Origin: Enterobacter kobei
Lineage (GTDB): Bacteria; Pseudomonadota; Gammaproteobacteria; Enterobacterales; Enterobacteriaceae
NCBI RefSeq assembly: GCF_018323985.1
Contig: NZ_AP024590.1
Span: 3,844,001-3,908,000, forward strand
Length of the DNA stretch: 64,000 bases
Direction of reading: 5' to 3'
Shown here: positions 61,995 to 64,000 of the stretch, piece after piece
Layout of the letters: the number at the start of each line of letters is the position of its first letter
Position numbering within the stretch: the first letter of the stretch is position 1
Notes under the pieces: generated by a model
The model's input: the letters and a program-made list of their open reading frames with translations, nothing else
Told to the model about the DNA's origin: nothing
Database searches by the model: none
Position numbers and translations under genes: made by a program

Positions 61995-63947
61995 TCAGTA
62001 ACGACGCCCCCACTCGGTGGCGGTGAGCAGCGTCGGTTTGCCGCCCATGAAGTACTGATAATAGGCATCATAGGCCAGTACGTTTTTCACATAACCGCGC
62101 GTTTCCGAGAAAGGAATACTCTCGACAAAGGCAATGGCATCAATGCGTCCGCCGCTGTTGCCAAGCCAGGTGCGCACGCGACCAGGGCCTGCGTTGTAGG
62201 CCGCCGATGCGAAGATACGGTTATTGCCAAACTGCTGATAGACGTACTGCAAATAGCTGGTGCCGATGTTGATATTGGTTTCCGGATCCAGCAACTGGCC
62301 CGGCGAGCTGTAGCCCGGAATATTAAACATCTTCACCGTGTGCGTCGCGGTACCCGGCATGATCTGCATCAGGCCGGTAGCGCCGACCGGTGAGCGTACC
62401 TTCGGGTTCCAGGCGCTTTCCTGACGCGAGATCGCCATGGCGTAGCTCTGGGGAATATCCTTGTCGCTGGTGTAACGCTCATAGAGATCTTTATACGCCA
62501 GCGGGAAACGCTCCTCCAGCTGATCCCACAGCTTACCGGCGATGGTTGCCTGTACGCTCAGATCCCACCACTGACGGTCAAACGCATAGCGCGCCAGTTG
62601 CGCCTGCTGTTGCGTGGTGCGGCTGGTGACCAGATTCGCCCACTCGCTGCGGGCAGTGTTATCCAGCCCCCAGTACATCAGCTCACGCACACGCGCCATT
62701 TCCGGGCCTTGTACCAGCGCCGGATCGATGTTGCCCGGGGCTTTATCCACTTTCAGCGGATAGTCTTCCCCCAGACGCTGCGCCGCCACCATCGGGTAGA
62801 AGCCGCGCGCCTGCATCAGGGAGCGCAGAATAGTATTCGCTTCGTCCTCGCGGCCACGCTCCAGCAGCAGATCCGCCTGCCAGTAGCGCCACTCGTCTTT
62901 CTCTTTCGCCTCCATCGGCAGACGGGCCAGCCAGGTGTTCAGCCCGCGGCGATCCCCCTGCCCTAAGGCGATACGCACCCGGCGCTCCACCAGCGACGTG
63001 GACTGGGTGCGCATAATGGCATCGTCGCGCCAGCGCGCCTGTTCTTCGGTGACGTCGTTGCCCATCAGACGCCAGGCGATAATATCGCGCAGCGCCTGGG
63101 TTTGATCTTCATTAAGCTGCTGAGCCTGCACCAGCGATGGCAGCATCAGGCGCGCATTTTCCACATCCTGGCGCGCCACGCTGGCAAAGGCTTCTTCCGC
63201 CATCTGGCGGGTAAAATCGGTGGCCCCGGTGGTGCGGGCGAAAGTCAGCACGCTGTTGGGATCGTTTGCCAGCGTGATGATGGCAGTCGAAATGGTCTGG
63301 TACTCCGCAGGCATTTGATTTGCCAGCACCGTCACCAGTTGGGTATTCCCGGCTTTCATCGCCAGGCGAATACGTTCCAGATACGCGAGCGGATCCTGAG
63401 TGCCGGAGGCGCGCCAGGCACCAAACAGTTTGTCACAGGCGTTCGGCTGGCTTTTCCCGCTCAGCCACAGCTCTTTTGCCCCCTGCCAGGCGTCGCTCGC
63501 CTGACCGGTATTCCATTTGGCGTAGTAGTAGTTACATTGCGCTTCAGTGGTGCCCGGTTTTTGCGGGCTGAACGCCAGCAGGCCACGCCAGTCTTCACGC
63601 CGCGCCAGCTCGTTCACAAAGCGGTTTTGCAGGCTACGCGCGGGAGGCAGCGTCGGGTTTGACTGAATAAAATTGGTCACCTTGATCGCTGGCTGATTCA
63701 TGAGATCGTCGGCGATCTGACGGTATTCAAGGTAAGGGTAAAGGGGATAATCGGTGAGGGTCGGCATCAGCTGCGCCACCACGTCCATTTGTTTGTTATC
63801 CCACGCCTGCTTGATTTGCGCATAACGGTTACGCTGTTCATCCAGCGAATCGGCTCGTGCCGTATGCGTGATGGTCAGTAAACAACTGCCCACCACCAGC
63901 ATCTGCCAGGCGACGTGTTTAGCTTTCTGCACAGGCTTTTTCCTCAT
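61995..63947 (-). CDS. slt: Soluble lytic murein transglycosylase Slt70
   Basis: Slt cleaves peptidoglycan to 1,6-anhydro-muropeptides in the periplasm. The protein has 650 residues (E. coli 645), a signal peptide ending TARA near residue 32, a long alpha-superhelical U/L domain of TPR-like repeats, and a C-terminal SLT domain (catalytic Glu in ISRQESAWNPKVRSPVG; AYNAGPGRVRTWL). It is followed by trpR. Its start lies 53 bp from the window end. Confidence 0.97.
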   Translation of the reverse strand: MRKKPVQKAKHVAWQMLVVGSCLLTITHTARADSLDEQRNRYAQIKQAWDNKQMDVVAQLMPTLTDYPLYPYLEYRQIADDLMNQPAIKVTNFIQSNPTLPPARSLQNRFVNELARREDWRGLLAFSPQKPGTTEAQCNYYYAKWNTGQASDAWQGAKELWLSGKSQPNACDKLFGAWRASGTQDPLAYLERIRLAMKAGNTQLVTVLANQMPAEYQTISTAIITLANDPNSVLTFARTTGATDFTRQMAEEAFASVARQDVENARLMLPSLVQAQQLNEDQTQALRDIIAWRLMGNDVTEEQARWRDDAIMRTQSTSLVERRVRIALGQGDRRGLNTWLARLPMEAKEKDEWRYWQADLLLERGREDEANTILRSLMQARGFYPMVAAQRLGEDYPLKVDKAPGNIDPALVQGPEMARVRELMYWGLDNTARSEWANLVTSRTTQQQAQLARYAFDRQWWDLSVQATIAGKLWDQLEERFPLAYKDLYERYTSDKDIPQSYAMAISRQESAWNPKVRSPVGATGLMQIMPGTATHTVKMFNIPGYSSPGQLLDPETNINIGTSYLQYVYQQFGNNRIFASAAYNAGPGRVRTWLGNSGGRIDAIAFVESIPFSETRGYVKNVLAYDAYYQYFMGGKPTLLTATEWGRRY

Positions 63948-64000
63948 ATAAATAAAACGCTTCGCCGCATCATGCGCTCGAATACTTTATGCTAACCAGG

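Noticed and set aside
1..64000. CRISPR array, tRNA or rRNA genes, insertion sequences or prophage
   Set aside because: No regularly spaced direct repeats with unique spacers, no cloverleaf or rRNA sequence, and no transposase, integrase or phage protein was recognised. The only repeats are REP-type elements and a two-unit tandem.

Overview
The window is chromosomal DNA of a gamma-proteobacterium of the family Enterobacteriaceae. Most proteins match Escherichia coli K-12 proteins, as I remember them, in length and in long identical stretches, for example LptD, SurA, CarB, DnaK, ArcA, S20 and the thr leader. Accessory genes sit at sites where K-12 carries other genes, which suggests a relative in the Enterobacter/Klebsiella/Citrobacter range rather than E. 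coli. I cannot name the genus from sequence alone. No tRNA, rRNA, insertion sequence, prophage or CRISPR array was found.

Layout. (1) 1-9540 is the E. coli min-66/67 block: rsmE tail, gshB, yqgE, ruvX, then an inserted divergent IclR regulator and FAD oxidoreductase pair, then yggR (broken by an in-frame amber codon), yggS, yggT, yggU, rdgB and hemW. (2) At about 9541-9593 the order jumps to E. coli min 1.2 and then runs inverted through min 0/100: djlA, lptD-surA-pdxA-rsmA-apaG-apaH, folA, kefC-kefF, a small lipoprotein, carB-carA, dapB, an unknown exported protein, ispH-fkpB-lspA-ileS-ribF, rpsT, nhaR-nhaA, dnaJ-dnaK, satP, an unknown exported protein, an MFS transporter, mog, talB, yaaJ, yaaA, thrC-thrB-thrA-thrL, yjtD, yjjY, arcA, creD-creC-creB-creA, rob, gpmB, yjjX, trpR and slt. 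(3) The window ends just upstream of slt.

The hemW/djlA junction is the main structural feature. In E. coli these genes lie on opposite replichores at similar distances from oriC, so the junction looks like one end of an origin-centred inversion. Compared with K-12, the cai-fix-yaaU cluster, rihC, yaaI and yaaW are missing from their usual places. A lipoprotein, two Cys-rich exported proteins of unknown function and an MHS-type transporter lie there instead.

Regulatory DNA that can be read directly includes ARG boxes at carAB, a heat-shock promoter at dnaK, the thr leader peptide and attenuator, an FNR-type box in the long arcA upstream region (with yjjY antisense inside it), a perfect cre tag before creD, a TrpR operator at trpR, and several intrinsic terminators. 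REP-type repeats sit between many operons.

Most of the window is conserved housekeeping DNA: outer-membrane biogenesis, ribosome and 16S maturation, cofactor synthesis, pyrimidine/arginine and threonine synthesis, chaperones and global regulators. I see no clear new multi-gene system. The best candidates for new biology are the two unknown exported proteins and the FAD oxidoreductase with its regulator.
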